DNA of 64,000 bases from Paenibacillus vini (GTDB lineage: Bacteria; Bacillota; Bacilli; Paenibacillales; Paenibacillaceae). Made by a program: the position numbers and the translations under genes. Position 1 is the first letter of the stretch; each line of letters begins with the position of its first letter. Below the pieces are notes generated by a model. That model saw only the letters and a list, made by a program, of their open reading frames with translations, ran no database searches and was not told the origin of the DNA. Shown here piece by piece: positions 26,777 through 36,623 of this stretch. The stretch is taken from assembly GCF_018403325.1 (NCBI RefSeq), contig NZ_BOSL01000014.1, positions 102,707 to 166,706 on the forward strand, read 5' to 3'.

Positions 26777-26945
26777 CTTTCTATTTATGGAAACATAAAA
26801 TTTCTCCTTGATGTGGGTAATTTTTCCTTAGATGTCCCCGGAATAATGACAGGGTACTGAATTCCATAGTAATATATTAGATGTAACGAAAATGTCATAC
26901 GTTGTAAATAAATCAATATACAACAATGTCGGGAGAGGATTGAAG

Positions 26946-29900
26946 ATGTCGGATCAGGAACAACAGCGGACCCAGTCGTCGAACGATCAAATCGATGTCG
27001 CGGAATTGCTGAACGCTTTAATGGCTATGAAAAAAGGGAATTTCTCTTTCCGCTTGCCCTACGACCGGACGGGCATCTCAGGCAAAGTGGCAGACACGTT
27101 TAATGAAATTATGGACATGCAGGAAAGCCTGGTGGGAGAAATCCGCACTGTGGCCGAAGTGGTGGGCAAGGAAGGCAAGCTTACCCGCAGATTTAATCAT
27201 AAAAATACCGGCGGTTCTTGGGAGCTTGTCGTTGAATCGCTCAATGGACTTGTCAGCGATTTAGTGCAGCCTACCGCCGAAGTTGCCCGTGTAATCAATG
27301 CGGTTGCACAGGGGGACTTGACGCAAAAGGTAGAGGTTGAATTCGAAGGAAGGCCTCTGACCGGGGAATACTTAAGAACCGCGAATAACATTAATATGAT
27401 GGTCAACCAGCTTAGCACCTTTGCATCCGAAGTGACCAGGGTTGCCCGGGAAGTGGGTACCGAAGGCAAACTCGGCGGTCAAGCCGATGTTAAGGGCGTA
27501 TCCGGGACTTGGAAGGACCTGACGGACAGCGTAAACAATATGGCTGCGAACTTGACCAACCAGGTGCGGAATATCGCCGCTGTGACGACGGCGGTCGCGA
27601 CCGGCGATTTAACGAAACAAATTACCGTTAATGCGAAGGGCGAAATTCTGGAGTTGAAAGACACCATTAACACGATGGTCGACCAGTTATCGATGTTTGC
27701 CTCGGAAGTAACCCGGGTGGCCCGCGAGGTCGGCACCGAAGGTAAGCTGGGCGGTCAGGCTGATGTGAAAGGTGTATCTGGCACCTGGAAGGATTTGACG
27801 GACAGCGTTAATGATATGGCTTCCAATTTGACCGATCAGGTGCGGAATATCGCCGTCGTCACAACCGCGGTCGCGAACGGGGATCTATCGAAGAAGATCA
27901 CTGCAAACGTGCAGGGTGAAATTCTCGAGCTTAAAAATACAATTAATACGATGGTGGATCAATTGTCGACCTTTGCATCCGAGGTAACGCGGATGGCGAG
28001 AGAGGTCGGTACGGAAGGCATTCTCGGCGGACAAGCCGAGGTTACCGGCGTGGCGGGTACATGGCGCGATTTGACGGAGAGCGTAAACTACATGGCGTCC
28101 AACCTGACGAACCAGGTCCGAAATATTGCGGAGGTTACGACCGCGGTAGCCAAAGGGGATTTGTCCAAGCATATTACGGTAAATGCGAAGGGCGAAATTC
28201 TGGAGCTGAAGAATACGATCAACATCATGGTGGATCAATTGTCCATCTTTGCGTCCGAGGTTACGCGGGTGGCCCGTGAGGTAGGTACGCTGGGGATGCT
28301 CGGCGGACAAGCCCAGGTTCGCGGCGTGGCCGGTACATGGCGCGATTTGACGGAGAGCGTAAACTACATGGCGTCCAACTTGACGAACCAGGTCCGAAAT
28401 ATTGCCGTTGTTACAACCGCCGTTGCGAACGGGGATCTCTCCAAGAAAATTACTGCGGATGTGCAGGGCGAAATTCTGGAGCTCAAAAATACGATCAACA
28501 CGATGGTCGATCAGCTGTCTACCTTTGCATCCGAGGTTACGCGGGTGGCGCTGGAAGTCGGTACCGAAGGTAAACTCGGCGGACAAGCCGAGGTGAAAGG
28601 CGTCGGAGGTACCTGGAAGGATTTGACCGAGGGCGTGAATAACATGGCCCGAAATCTGACCGATCAGGTCCGCGGTATTGCCGAAGTAACGACTGCGGTA
28701 GCCAAAGGGGATTTGTCCAAAAAAATCACCGTAGATGCCAAAGGCGAAATCCTGGAACTGAAAAATACGATGAATACGATGGTGGACCAGCTAAGCCTGT
28801 TCGCGTCCGAGGTGACGCGCGTTGCGCGCGAGGTCGGCACGGAAGGAAAGCTGGGCGCTCAGGCGGATGTGAAGGACGTATCCGGTACTTGGAAAGACCT
28901 TACCGATACGGTAAATACGATGACCAGCAATCTGACGATTCAGATGCGCAATATCGCCGGCGTTACAACGGCGGTAGCCAACGGGGATCTATCGAAGCAG
29001 ATCACCGTCGATGTAAAGGGCGAACTGCTTGAACTCAAGAATACGATCAATACGATGGTGGACCAGCTTAACTCGTTCGCGTCCGAGGTTACGCGCGTTG
29101 CGCGCGAGGTCGGCACCGACGGCAAGCTGGGCGGACAGGCACAAGTTCGCGGCGTCGGCGGCATTTGGAAGGATCTGACCGACAACGTTAATATTATGGC
29201 GGCTAACCTGACAGACCAGGTACGGGGCATCGCGAAGGTAGTCACGGCTGTCGCAAACGGGAACCTGAAGCAGAAGCTCACGGTGGAAGCTAAGGGTGAG
29301 ATTGCGGAACTGACCGATACGATTAACAATATGATCGACACGCTCGCTACTTTTGCGGATCAAGTAACAACGGTGGCTCGTGAAGTCGGCGCGGAAGGCA
29401 AGCTGGGCGGACAAGCCAATGTGCCGGGAGCGGCCGGTACATGGCGCGATTTGACGTACAACGTAAACTACATGGCCAGTACGCTTACCTCTCAGGTTCG
29501 TGCGATCACGACTGTCGCTACCGCCGTAACCAAAGGGGATTTGTCGCGAAGCATTGATGTGGCGGCAGCGGGTGAAGTCGCCGAACTGAAGGATAACGTA
29601 AACGAGATGATCCGCAACCTGAAGGAAACGACCCGGATTAATACGGAGCAGGATTGGCTGAAGACGAATCTGGCCAAATTCTCAAGATTGCTGCAGGGTC
29701 AACGGGATTTGTATGCCGTATGCCGCATGATTCTATCCGAACTTGCTCCTCTGGTTTCGATGCAGCACGGAGTTATGTATATCAACGAGCCGGTGAACGG
29801 CGAAGCTACATTAGTGTTATTCGCCAGCTATGCTTATCAGCAGCGGAAGCATTTATCGAATCAGTTCCGGACCGGGGAAGGCCTCGTAGGCCAGTGTCTG

Positions 29901-32444
29901 ATCGAGAAGCAGCGAATCCTGCTGACCAATGTTCCCGAAGATTATGTCATGATTTCCTCCGGCCTCGGCGAATCGGCACCGCTTAATATCGTGCTGCTGC
30001 CGATTATTTTTGAAGATCAGGTGCTCGCTGTACTGGAGCTTGCTTCGTTCCGTCGCTTCACCGATATCGATCTCGATTTCCTTGATCAGTTGACGGAATC
30101 GATCGGGATCGTAATCAATACGATGCAGGCCAACCGCCGGACGGAAGAGCTGCTGATGCAGTCCCAGTCCTTGACGGAAGAACTGCAAAACCAGCAGTTG
30201 GAGCTGCAGGAAACGAATGAAGAGCTGGAGGAAAAGGCGAAACTGCTCGTTCTTCAAAAAGCGGAAGTGGAGAGCAAAAACAACGAAGTCGAAATTGCCA
30301 GAAGGATCCTTGAGGAAAAAGCGGAACAGCTCGCTCTTACCTCGCGTTACAAATCCGAATTTTTGGCCAATATGTCCCATGAACTCCGGACTCCGCTGAA
30401 CTCGCTGCTGCTACTTGCCGAGCAACTCTCCGAGAATCCCGACCAGAATCTGACGGACCATCAGGTGAAATTCGCGGAGACGATTCAGGATGCAGGGATA
30501 GAGCTGCTTGAACTGATCAATGACATTCTCGATTTGTCCAAAATCGAGTCTGGTACAGTAACCGCCGATTATAACGAATTCAAGATGAAGGATATCACCG
30601 AAGGGCTTGAACGAACCTTTGGCCTTATGGCCGATGACAAGAAGCTGGACTTCTTGATCAAGCTGGATCCAAGCCTTCCGGATAAAATGGTAACGGATCC
30701 GAAAAGGTTGCAGCAGGTTCTGAAAAACCTGTTGTCCAATGCCTTCAAGTTTACGGAAGAAGGACAGGTCGTCCTTCATATCCATAAGGCCGTTGATGGC
30801 TGGAGTGCCGGCAACGAGCGACTCAACCGGGCCAAAGAAGTGGTTTGCTTCTCGGTTAGCGATACGGGTATCGGAATTCCCATTGAAAAGCAGGGGATCA
30901 TATTTGAAGCTTTCCAACAGGCCGACGGAAGCACGAGCCGGGAATACGGAGGCACGGGCCTGGGACTTGCTATCTCGCGCGAGATTGCGACTTTGTTAGG
31001 CGGAGAAATTACCTTGTACAGCGTGGTGAATAAAGGCAGCGTCTTTAATCTGTACCTGCCCTTGTATACCGATGTTCCCGGTCATGAGCCGGAGGAAGAA
31101 TCGGGCCAGGAGACGCCGGTTCAGCCGCCGAAATACGTACCGGAAGTCATCGATGTAACTCCTCGCGAATCCAAACGGGGAAGCACGCCGAGGGAAGAGA
31201 AGGTCATCCAGGACGACCGGGATTCCATTGAGCCGGGGGACAGTGTATTTTTGATCGTGGAAGACGATGTTAAATTCAACGTGATTTTGCTTGATATTTT
31301 GCATAAAAAAGGAATCAAGGTGATCATTACAACCCGGGGCAACGGGGCATTGGAGCTTGCTCAGAAATACCGTCCGGATGCCATTACCCTTGATCTACGT
31401 CTAAAGGATATGGACGGCTGGCTGGTTATCGACCAATTGAAGAATGATCTGAGTGTCCGGCATATTCCGATTTGCGTTATCACGGTGGAAGAAGACGAAA
31501 TTCCGCTGCGTCAGAAAGGCGTGTATGAGTATTTAGGGAAGCCTGTAACCAATGAAGAGCTGGAGTCGAAGCTGGATCAACTGAAACAGTTCTCGGCACG
31601 GGAGAAGCATCGTCTGCTTATCGTCATGAGCGACAACGACCGCCGCGATGAATCGGTGCAGCTTCTTGCCAACAACGATTTGGAGATCATTACTGCAGAT
31701 ACAGGCCGCAAAGCTTTGAATCAACTCAAAAATCACAGCTTTGACGTCATTCTGATCGACAATGATTTGAGCAATACGGACGTGCTTGGCCTGGTTCATG
31801 AAATTCATAAGAATATGCAAAATAAATCCGTTCCGATTATTCTGAACCGCAATCGGAAGTGGACTCAGGAGCAAGAGAGTCAGCTTGAGGATCTTATGAA
31901 ATCGTCCGTGATCAAAGAAGTCAAAACGCCGATTCAAATGATGGACGAATCCAGCTTATTCTTGCACCGCAAGGCTGAGAACCTGCCGGCTGAGTCGCGG
32001 GAGAAGCTGGTGAAGCTGCATGAATCCGACGAGATGATCACGTCCAAGCAGGTGCTCGTCGTAGATGATGATATTCGGAATATTTTTGCACTGACAACGA
32101 TTCTGGAACGTCATAACATGAAGGTAATCCCTGCGGAGAACGGGCAGGAGGCGATCCAGATTTTGGAGCAAACGCCATCCATTGAAATCGTACTGATGGA
32201 TATTATGATGCCGATTATGGACGGGTACGAAACGACCCGGGCGATCCGTCAGAAGCCGGAGTTTCAAAATCTGCCGATTATCGCATTAACGGCTAAAGCG
32301 ATGAGCGGGGACCGTGAGGCTTGTCTGGAGGCGGGAGCTTCCGATTATATTACGAAGCCTGTAAACAGCGCACAGCTGCTTTCCTTGATCCGGAGCTGGC
32401 TTGACCATCCGATCGAAGGGGAACCTGAAGCGGATAATAAGTAG
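26946..32444 (+). CDS. Soluble poly-HAMP hybrid sensor histidine kinase with GAF and three receiver domains
   Basis: 1832 residues without signal peptide or membrane helix, so probably cytoplasmic. Residues about 15-170 carry two diverged HAMP-like segments; residues 172-907 contain eight 92-residue HAMP repeats (each ending [13 protein letters not shown]). A GAF domain (about 915-1065) and a coiled coil (about 1070-1130) precede the HisKA domain with His1145 in SHELRTP and an HATPase domain with GTGLGL near 1338. Three receivers follow with Asp1483 (TLDLRL), Asp1605 (LIDNDL) and Asp1752 (LMDIMMP). The middle receiver starts IVMSDND rather than VDDD and looks degenerate. The layout resembles fungal group III kinases (Nik1/Os1) that sense osmolarity. 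GGAGAGG precedes the ATG of MSDQEQQ; an upstream in-frame ATG is rejected. Single gene, stimulus unknown. Confidence 0.93.
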   Translation: MSDQEQQRTQSSNDQIDVAELLNALMAMKKGNFSFRLPYDRTGISGKVADTFNEIMDMQESLVGEIRTVAEVVGKEGKLTRRFNHKNTGGSWELVVESLNGLVSDLVQPTAEVARVINAVAQGDLTQKVEVEFEGRPLTGEYLRTANNINMMVNQLSTFASEVTRVAREVGTEGKLGGQADVKGVSGTWKDLTDSVNNMAANLTNQVRNIAAVTTAVATGDLTKQITVNAKGEILELKDTINTMVDQLSMFASEVTRVAREVGTEGKLGGQADVKGVSGTWKDLTDSVNDMASNLTDQVRNIAVVTTAVANGDLSKKITANVQGEILELKNTINTMVDQLSTFASEVTRMAREVGTEGILGGQAEVTGVAGTWRDLTESVNYMASNLTNQVRNIAEVTTAVAKGDLSKHITVNAKGEILELKNTINIMVDQLSIFASEVTRVAREVGTLGMLGGQAQVRGVAGTWRDLTESVNYMASNLTNQVRNIAVVTTAVANGDLSKKITADVQGEILELKNTINTMVDQLSTFASEVTRVALEVGTEGKLGGQAEVKGVGGTWKDLTEGVNNMARNLTDQVRGIAEVTTAVAKGDLSKKITVDAKGEILELKNTMNTMVDQLSLFASEVTRVAREVGTEGKLGAQADVKDVSGTWKDLTDTVNTMTSNLTIQMRNIAGVTTAVANGDLSKQITVDVKGELLELKNTINTMVDQLNSFASEVTRVAREVGTDGKLGGQAQVRGVGGIWKDLTDNVNIMAANLTDQVRGIAKVVTAVANGNLKQKLTVEAKGEIAELTDTINNMIDTLATFADQVTTVAREVGAEGKLGGQANVPGAAGTWRDLTYNVNYMASTLTSQVRAITTVATAVTKGDLSRSIDVAAAGEVAELKDNVNEMIRNLKETTRINTEQDWLKTNLAKFSRLLQGQRDLYAVCRMILSELAPLVSMQHGVMYINEPVNGEATLVLFASYAYQQRKHLSNQFRTGEGLVGQCLIEKQRILLTNVPEDYVMISSGLGESAPLNIVLLPIIFEDQVLAVLELASFRRFTDIDLDFLDQLTESIGIVINTMQANRRTEELLMQSQSLTEELQNQQLELQETNEELEEKAKLLVLQKAEVESKNNEVEIARRILEEKAEQLALTSRYKSEFLANMSHELRTPLNSLLLLAEQLSENPDQNLTDHQVKFAETIQDAGIELLELINDILDLSKIESGTVTADYNEFKMKDITEGLERTFGLMADDKKLDFLIKLDPSLPDKMVTDPKRLQQVLKNLLSNAFKFTEEGQVVLHIHKAVDGWSAGNERLNRAKEVVCFSVSDTGIGIPIEKQGIIFEAFQQADGSTSREYGGTGLGLAISREIATLLGGEITLYSVVNKGSVFNLYLPLYTDVPGHEPEEESGQETPVQPPKYVPEVIDVTPRESKRGSTPREEKVIQDDRDSIEPGDSVFLIVEDDVKFNVILLDILHKKGIKVIITTRGNGALELAQKYRPDAITLDLRLKDMDGWLVIDQLKNDLSVRHIPICVITVEEDEIPLRQKGVYEYLGKPVTNEELESKLDQLKQFSAREKHRLLIVMSDNDRRDESVQLLANNDLEIITADTGRKALNQLKNHSFDVILIDNDLSNTDVLGLVHEIHKNMQNKSVPIILNRNRKWTQEQESQLEDLMKSSVIKEVKTPIQMMDESSLFLHRKAENLPAESREKLVKLHESDEMITSKQVLVVDDDIRNIFALTTILERHNMKVIPAENGQEAIQILEQTPSIEIVLMDIMMPIMDGYETTRAIRQKPEFQNLPIIALTAKAMSGDREACLEAGASDYITKPVNSAQLLSLIRSWLDHPIEGEPEADNK
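27459..29666 (+). repeat. Eight 276-bp tandem repeats encoding HAMP units
   Basis: Eight in-frame units of exactly 276 bp start at 27459, 27735, 28011, 28287, 28563, 28839, 29115 and 29391. Each encodes TEGKLGGQA...GTWKDLT...NLTxQVRxIA...GDLSKxIT...[11 protein letters not shown] and ends with [13 protein letters not shown]. The copies differ at many synonymous sites, except units 3 and 4, where 28047-28129 and 28323-28405 differ at only about 2 of 83 positions. Confidence 0.95.
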
Positions 32445-32450
32445 AAGTTA

Positions 32451-32493
32451 AAAGGGACCGCCCAAGCCAGATGGCTTTGGAGCGGTCCCTTTG
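32451..32493. terminator. Bidirectional terminator between the hybrid kinase and the hydrolase gene
   Basis: aaagggaccgc / gcggtccctttg with an inner gcc/ggc stem, between convergent genes; A run before and short T run after. Confidence 0.85.
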
Positions 32494-32521
32494 TCGTTAA
32501 AATATTTTTGAAGAAGGCAGT

Positions 32522-33451
32522 TTAACCCGTATGCCGGATCAGCCAATCCGCGGTATCGCGGCTCACCTCATCCCGGTTGCTTTCGTTGAGCATTTCATGC
32601 CTTCCTCCCGGGTACAGCCGGACATCAACATTCTGAAGCCCCAACTGTTCATAGAGAGCAACAAGTCTGCGGACGCCTTTTCCTTGAAGGCCTACGGGGT
32701 CCTGTTCGCCCCCGAAAATATAAACCGGCTTATCCTTTGGAATCTTGGCCATCCGGTCAGGACGGTGGATTTCACGCAGCAGGCCGAATAGCCCGTCGAA
32801 AAATCCGGCGCTGCAAACAAAACCGCAGAGCGGATTTTCTATGTATTTATCCACTTCCCGTTCATCCCTGGACAGCCAGTCGAATGGCGTGCGCATCGGC
32901 ATGAAATTTTTGTTGAAGCTGCCGAAGGACAAAGCGTTCATGAGCAGGCTGGGATGATCAGGACCCTGAAGCTTAGACTGCAAAATCGCCAGGTTTTGGC
33001 CGAAGGAAAGGAGACCTCTCGGACCGTTGGTTCCGGTCAGAATAAACCCCTTGTATCTATCCGGTCCGGTATACATCGTTTTCTGCGTCAAAAAAGATCC
33101 CATGCTGTGTCCCATCAGAAAAAGAGGAAGGCCGGCATGCCTTTCTTGAATAATTTCGCCCAGGGCAATCATATCGCGGACCATGCCGTTCAGGCCGTCT
33201 TTGCCGGGCCAGCCAAGCTCTTCCGGCCCGGCGGCGGTTCGACCATGACCCCTGTGGTCATTGGCGTAAACCACGAAGCCGTCGCTCGTCAGAACCTCCG
33301 CAAACCGTTTATATCGCTCGGCCGTCTCGCTCATGCCGTGGGCGATTTGCAGCACTCCCCGCAGAGGGAGCGACGGGTCGGAGGGAGACCATTCATAGAC
33401 AAACACCTCTTGCCCGGCATCATTTTCAAATTTGAAAGTTTGTTCCCGCAT
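32522..33451 (-). CDS. Alpha/beta hydrolase, monoacylglycerol lipase-like (PF12146)
   Basis: 309 residues. GVLQIAHGMSETAERY oxyanion region, NDHRGHGRT, nucleophile motif GHSMGS, a catalytic Asp in FGGEQDPVG, and His in YPGGRHEMLNE complete the triad of monoglyceride lipase/serine aminopeptidase S33 proteins. Likely hydrolyses short lipid esters in the cytoplasm; substrate not determined. GAAGGAAGTGC precedes the ATG. It lies 43 bases after the VOC gene on the same strand and could be the last gene of the ytqA operon. No signal peptide. Confidence 0.88.
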   Translation of the reverse strand: MREQTFKFENDAGQEVFVYEWSPSDPSLPLRGVLQIAHGMSETAERYKRFAEVLTSDGFVVYANDHRGHGRTAAGPEELGWPGKDGLNGMVRDMIALGEIIQERHAGLPLFLMGHSMGSFLTQKTMYTGPDRYKGFILTGTNGPRGLLSFGQNLAILQSKLQGPDHPSLLMNALSFGSFNKNFMPMRTPFDWLSRDEREVDKYIENPLCGFVCSAGFFDGLFGLLREIHRPDRMAKIPKDKPVYIFGGEQDPVGLQGKGVRRLVALYEQLGLQNVDVRLYPGGRHEMLNESNRDEVSRDTADWLIRHTG

Positions 33452-33494
33452 GCTCCAGCACTTCCTTCTTGGATATTTGGAAATCTCTTTCGCG

Positions 33495-33893
33495 TTAAGC
33501 CAAATGCGCCGGCTCGAAAAACTCGATCACTTCTCCGTCCGGTCCGTTAAAAAAGAAGAACCGGTTCCCGTTCGGTAAGGAACGGATTTCGGGATCAAGG
33601 CCCGATAGACCGAGCTTCGCGATCCGCTCATATTCATATTGTATGCCGCTGGCCGTAAATGCTATATGGTGTACTTTACCCTCACGCGGCAGATCTTCAC
33701 CATCGCGGATATAAACCAGTTCAAGTTCTACGGATTCCTGACCCGGGAAGGTCAAGAAGGCCAGGCGGAGCGGCTCGTCAACCTCCCCTACGGTGTATAA
33801 GTGCTTAAGTCCGATCACCCGGACATAAAATTCAATGGAATCTTCAAGCGCTGTTACGCGGATGCCCACATGCTCCATCTTTTTAACTGGCAT
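33495..33893 (-). CDS. VOC family (glyoxalase-like) protein
   Basis: 132 residues from MPVKKMEHVGIRVTALEDSIEFYVRVIGL. Two beta-alpha-beta-beta-beta modules with H (residue 8), E in VELELVY, H in KVHHIAFTA and E in GEVIEFFEP give a full set of VOC metal ligands, so it may be a glyoxalase I-like enzyme. The start is the ATG after AAGGGGATAACG; a 58-codon in-frame extension is the end of the upstream gene and is rejected. It overlaps the 3' end of mnmM by 11 bases. Confidence 0.88.
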   Translation of the reverse strand: MPVKKMEHVGIRVTALEDSIEFYVRVIGLKHLYTVGEVDEPLRLAFLTFPGQESVELELVYIRDGEDLPREGKVHHIAFTASGIQYEYERIAKLGLSGLDPEIRSLPNGNRFFFFNGPDGEVIEFFEPAHLA

Positions 33894-34494
33894 CGTTATC
33901 CCCTTCTTTACTTTGTTTTTTTTCGACTGCAATGAGATATGGCGACGCCGGCTTCTGCGGCTGCCGGTATAACATGGCTTGTCCTGCCGATTGCGGAAGT
34001 GCTGCCGCCCAGGCTTCCACAGCCGCCGCTTCCTCGTCGCCTCCGGGGTGGCCCGGATACAGAACAACGGTGAGCAGGCCGCGCGGCTTCAGAAGCCTTA
34101 CAGCTGCGTTAAGCGCCTTTAAGGTGCTTTCCGTATGCGTAATTACTGCAGGGTCTGCCCCCTGTGCGGGTAAATACCCTAGGTTGAACATGACTGCGCC
34201 TAGCTTGCCCCGGACTTCCGGTGGCAGTGCCGTTTCCATGTCCGCATGGCTGCTCTCCAGCAGCGTCACGGGTGAGAGCGGGGCGCTTGCTTCCTTATCC
34301 AGTCTGGCTTGCGTCAATGCAAGAGCCTCGGCCTGGATGTCAAAAGAGAATACGCTCCCGCGCGGACCGCAAGCTTTGGCAAGGAAGAGGGTATCGGCAC
34401 CCGTGCCTGCCGTAGCGTCTACTGCACTATCGCCAGGCTGCAATCGCTCGCCCGCCAGTTTGTGGGCAAAGCTTAGTACAGAGAGAAAGCCCAT
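33883..34494 (-). CDS. mnmM: tRNA (mnm5s2U34)-methyltransferase MnmM (YtqB)
   Basis: 203 residues. SAM-binding motif VDATAGTGADTLFLA, the second motif FSFDIQAEALA and FNLGYLP mark the YtqB family (rRNA_methylase PF06962). In B. subtilis this protein has been shown to methylate the 5-aminomethyl group of U34 in tRNA, replacing the methyltransferase domain of MnmC. It starts 3 bases after the end of mnmL and overlaps the next gene; this pairing supports the assignment. The residues near the C-terminus (KKQSKEGDNDAS) are low complexity. Confidence 0.88.
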   Translation of the reverse strand: MGFLSVLSFAHKLAGERLQPGDSAVDATAGTGADTLFLAKACGPRGSVFSFDIQAEALALTQARLDKEASAPLSPVTLLESSHADMETALPPEVRGKLGAVMFNLGYLPAQGADPAVITHTESTLKALNAAVRLLKPRGLLTVVLYPGHPGGDEEAAAVEAWAAALPQSAGQAMLYRQPQKPASPYLIAVEKKQSKEGDNDAS

Positions 34495-34497
34495 TTG

Positions 34498-35448
34498 TTA
34501 TCCCCTCCAATATTTACCTTGCCAGGTGTCTCGTTGTTTAAGCTCATCATCGATCGCGTTCAGCACTTCCCATTTCTTGAGACTCCACATGGGACCGATT
34601 AACAGGTCGCGGGGAGCATCGCCGGTTAGGCGGTGGACGATCATTTCGGGCGGCAGAAATTCCAGCGTGTCTACGATGAGCTTCACATATTCGTCCTTTT
34701 CCAGGAAGCGCAGGAGGCCGGCATCATACTGCTTGACCATCGGCGTTTTGCGCATCAGGTGAAGTAGATGAATCTTGATGCCTTGCACATCCATTTTAGC
34801 GACGGCCCGGCCGGTTTCCAGCATCATTTCGTGGCTTTCCTGGGGCAGTCCGTAAATAATATGGGTGCAGACGCGGATGTTCCGCTTGCGCAGCTTCTCT
34901 ACGGCTTCCAGATAACATTGGGTGTCGTGAGCGCGATTTATTAATGTGGAGGTGGATTCATGGATGGTTTGAAGTCCCATTTCCACCCACAGATATGTGC
35001 GTTCATTAAGCTCGGCCAAATAGTCGACGACATCGTCGGGGAGACAGTCAGGCCGCGTTGCGATCGAGAGACCGACTACGCCTGGTTGCTCCAGAATGGC
35101 TTCATAATATTCACGCAGATCTTCCACAGGCGCGTACGTATTCGTATAAGCCTGAAAATAACCGATATATTTGGCGTTGGGCCATTTCAGATGCTGTCTG
35201 TCCCGGATCGTGTTAAACTGCGTGACGAGATCGTCCCTGCGGCTTCCGGCAAAATCGCCGGAGCCTCGCGCACTGCAAAATGTGCATCCTCCTTTAGCGA
35301 TCGAACCGTCCCGGTTCGGGCAGGTGAAGCCTGCGTCGAGCATCACTTTAAATACTTTTTCCCCGAACTGTTGCCGCATCTCTGTGTTCCAGGTATGAAA
35401 TCGTTTGTCACCCCAAATAGCGGGTGTTTCTGATAGTGTTGTAGTCAT
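34498..35448 (-). CDS. mnmL: Radical SAM protein MnmL (YtqA, TIGR01212)
   Basis: 316 residues. A radical SAM enzyme with an atypical cluster motif C43-x11-C55-x2-C58 (FTCPNRDGS..GGCTFC), diagnostic for the TIGR01212/YtqA group. YtqA acts with MnmM in making mnm5s2U34, converting the cmnm5 intermediate. The ATG at 35448 is chosen over one 43 codons upstream because GGGAG lies 7 bases ahead and family members start near here. It heads an operon with mnmM, the VOC gene and perhaps the hydrolase. Earlier DNA holds an AT-rich leader without a clear promoter. Confidence 0.88.
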   Translation of the reverse strand: MTTTLSETPAIWGDKRFHTWNTEMRQQFGEKVFKVMLDAGFTCPNRDGSIAKGGCTFCSARGSGDFAGSRRDDLVTQFNTIRDRQHLKWPNAKYIGYFQAYTNTYAPVEDLREYYEAILEQPGVVGLSIATRPDCLPDDVVDYLAELNERTYLWVEMGLQTIHESTSTLINRAHDTQCYLEAVEKLRKRNIRVCTHIIYGLPQESHEMMLETGRAVAKMDVQGIKIHLLHLMRKTPMVKQYDAGLLRFLEKDEYVKLIVDTLEFLPPEMIVHRLTGDAPRDLLIGPMWSLKKWEVLNAIDDELKQRDTWQGKYWRG

Positions 35449-35683
35449 CTTTACTCCCTTATCCTCGCTCTGCATGAGATTGTTATTAATTGTCACAAAA
35501 TAAGTTTTTGTGTCGTATAAAGTGGTCCAAACCCTATGGTTAAGCGGGTTCACATGATTCATTGTATCAAAAATCAAGTAAAAAGGGGAATTTGCCTAGG
35601 GGTGTTTTCTTGCGATGAATTACAGATTATGTTATTTTAAGTGTAACTGACATACGTTTGGACCCCAATTCCAAAATATATCG

Positions 35684-35735
35684 AAAAAGGAATCTCGCGT
35701 ACCGTCTCCCCGGCGGTGCGAAGTGATTCCTTTTT
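35684..35735 (+). terminator. Orphan terminator-like hairpin ahead of trmB
   Basis: aaaaaggaatc ... gattccttttt with a 30-base GC-rich centre containing ccg/cgg arms and a CATTTG tail after the Ts. It lies in the 397-base gap between the divergent mnmL and trmB genes, about 110 bases ahead of trmB. Nothing coding lies upstream on the plus strand. It may be an attenuator in the trmB leader, or end a small RNA; TTGCGA about 35613 could be part of a promoter. Confidence 0.5.
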
Positions 35736-35845
35736 CATTTGTACATGAAAGAGTACTTTATCTCTTTACTTTTAGTTCGAACTTCGGCAAAATGTTTCAG
35801 TAATGGAGTAATGAGTTTGCATATACATGAAAGCGGAGGAATGAC

Positions 35846-36553
35846 ATGCGTTTACGCGGTAGAAAAGGAATCCGGGAGAATTTGGAGCAACAGCAAGACC
35901 TGGTCGTGCTGGATCCCCGGGAATATAAAGGAAAATGGTCGCAGATCTTCGGAAACGACCGTCCACTTCATATCGAGCTTGGCATGGGTAAGGGGCAATT
36001 CATTAGCGGAATGAGCTTTAAACATCCGGATTGCAATTTTGTGGGGATGGATATGTATGATGAATTAATCCGCCGGGCAAGCGAAAAGGTACGAAATATC
36101 TGGTCCGGACACGACGGAGAGAATCCGGCAAACGTCCGGCTTGCCTTAGGCAACATCGAATCCATCGAGGAGTTCTTTGCTCCGGGCGAAGTCGAACGGA
36201 TTTATTTGAATTTTAGCGATCCTTGGCCGAAAAAGAAGCATGGGCGCAGAAGACTGACACACCCGCGCTTTTTGGATAAGTATCGGACGCTGCTGAATGA
36301 AGAAGGAGAGATTCATTTCAAAACTGATTCGCGGGAGCTGTTTGAATTCTCCCTGAATTCTTTTGCCGCGACCGGATTGCAGATGGATCAAATTTCGCTA
36401 AATTTGCACGGTGAAGGTATTAACGAGAACCATGTCATGACGGAATACGAGAGCAAATTCGTGGGACAAGGGATGCCCATTTATCGTTGCGAAGTCAAGG
36501 TTGGCGAGTCGGCCCTGCGCCGTTACCACGAACATAAAATGGATCAATTTTAA
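35846..36553 (+). CDS. trmB: tRNA (guanine-N7)-methyltransferase TrmB
   Basis: 235 residues. Methylates G46 in the tRNA variable loop. HIELGMGKGQF is SAM motif I; NFSDPWPKKKHGRRRL is the conserved active-site and tRNA-binding segment; GEGINENHVMTEYESKF near the C-terminus is typical. GGAGGAATGAC precedes the ATG. It ends at a 17-bp perfect terminator shared with the convergent glycosyltransferase. Confidence 0.96.
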   Translation: MRLRGRKGIRENLEQQQDLVVLDPREYKGKWSQIFGNDRPLHIELGMGKGQFISGMSFKHPDCNFVGMDMYDELIRRASEKVRNIWSGHDGENPANVRLALGNIESIEEFFAPGEVERIYLNFSDPWPKKKHGRRRLTHPRFLDKYRTLLNEEGEIHFKTDSRELFEFSLNSFAATGLQMDQISLNLHGEGINENHVMTEYESKFVGQGMPIYRCEVKVGESALRRYHEHKMDQF

Positions 36554-36559
36554 CAATGG

Positions 36560-36597
36560 ACAAACAGGCCTCCGGATTATTCCGGAGGCCTGTTTGT
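36560..36597. terminator. Perfect 17-bp bidirectional terminator
   Basis: acaaacaggcctccgga / tccggaggcctgtttgt with a 4-base loop, followed by T-rich sequence on both sides; lies between trmB and the convergent glycosyltransferase gene. Confidence 0.93.
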
Positions 36598-36623
36598 CTT
36601 TATAAACGGGGAAGGTTGCAATT

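Noticed and set aside
27459-29666. CRISPR-like periodic repeats
   Set aside because: The 276-bp period, lack of unique spacers and perfect coding phase show protein repeats (HAMP), not a CRISPR array.
35739-36014. Frame overlapping the start of trmB
   Set aside because: Different reading frame across the TrmB N-terminus, with no RBS and no domain.
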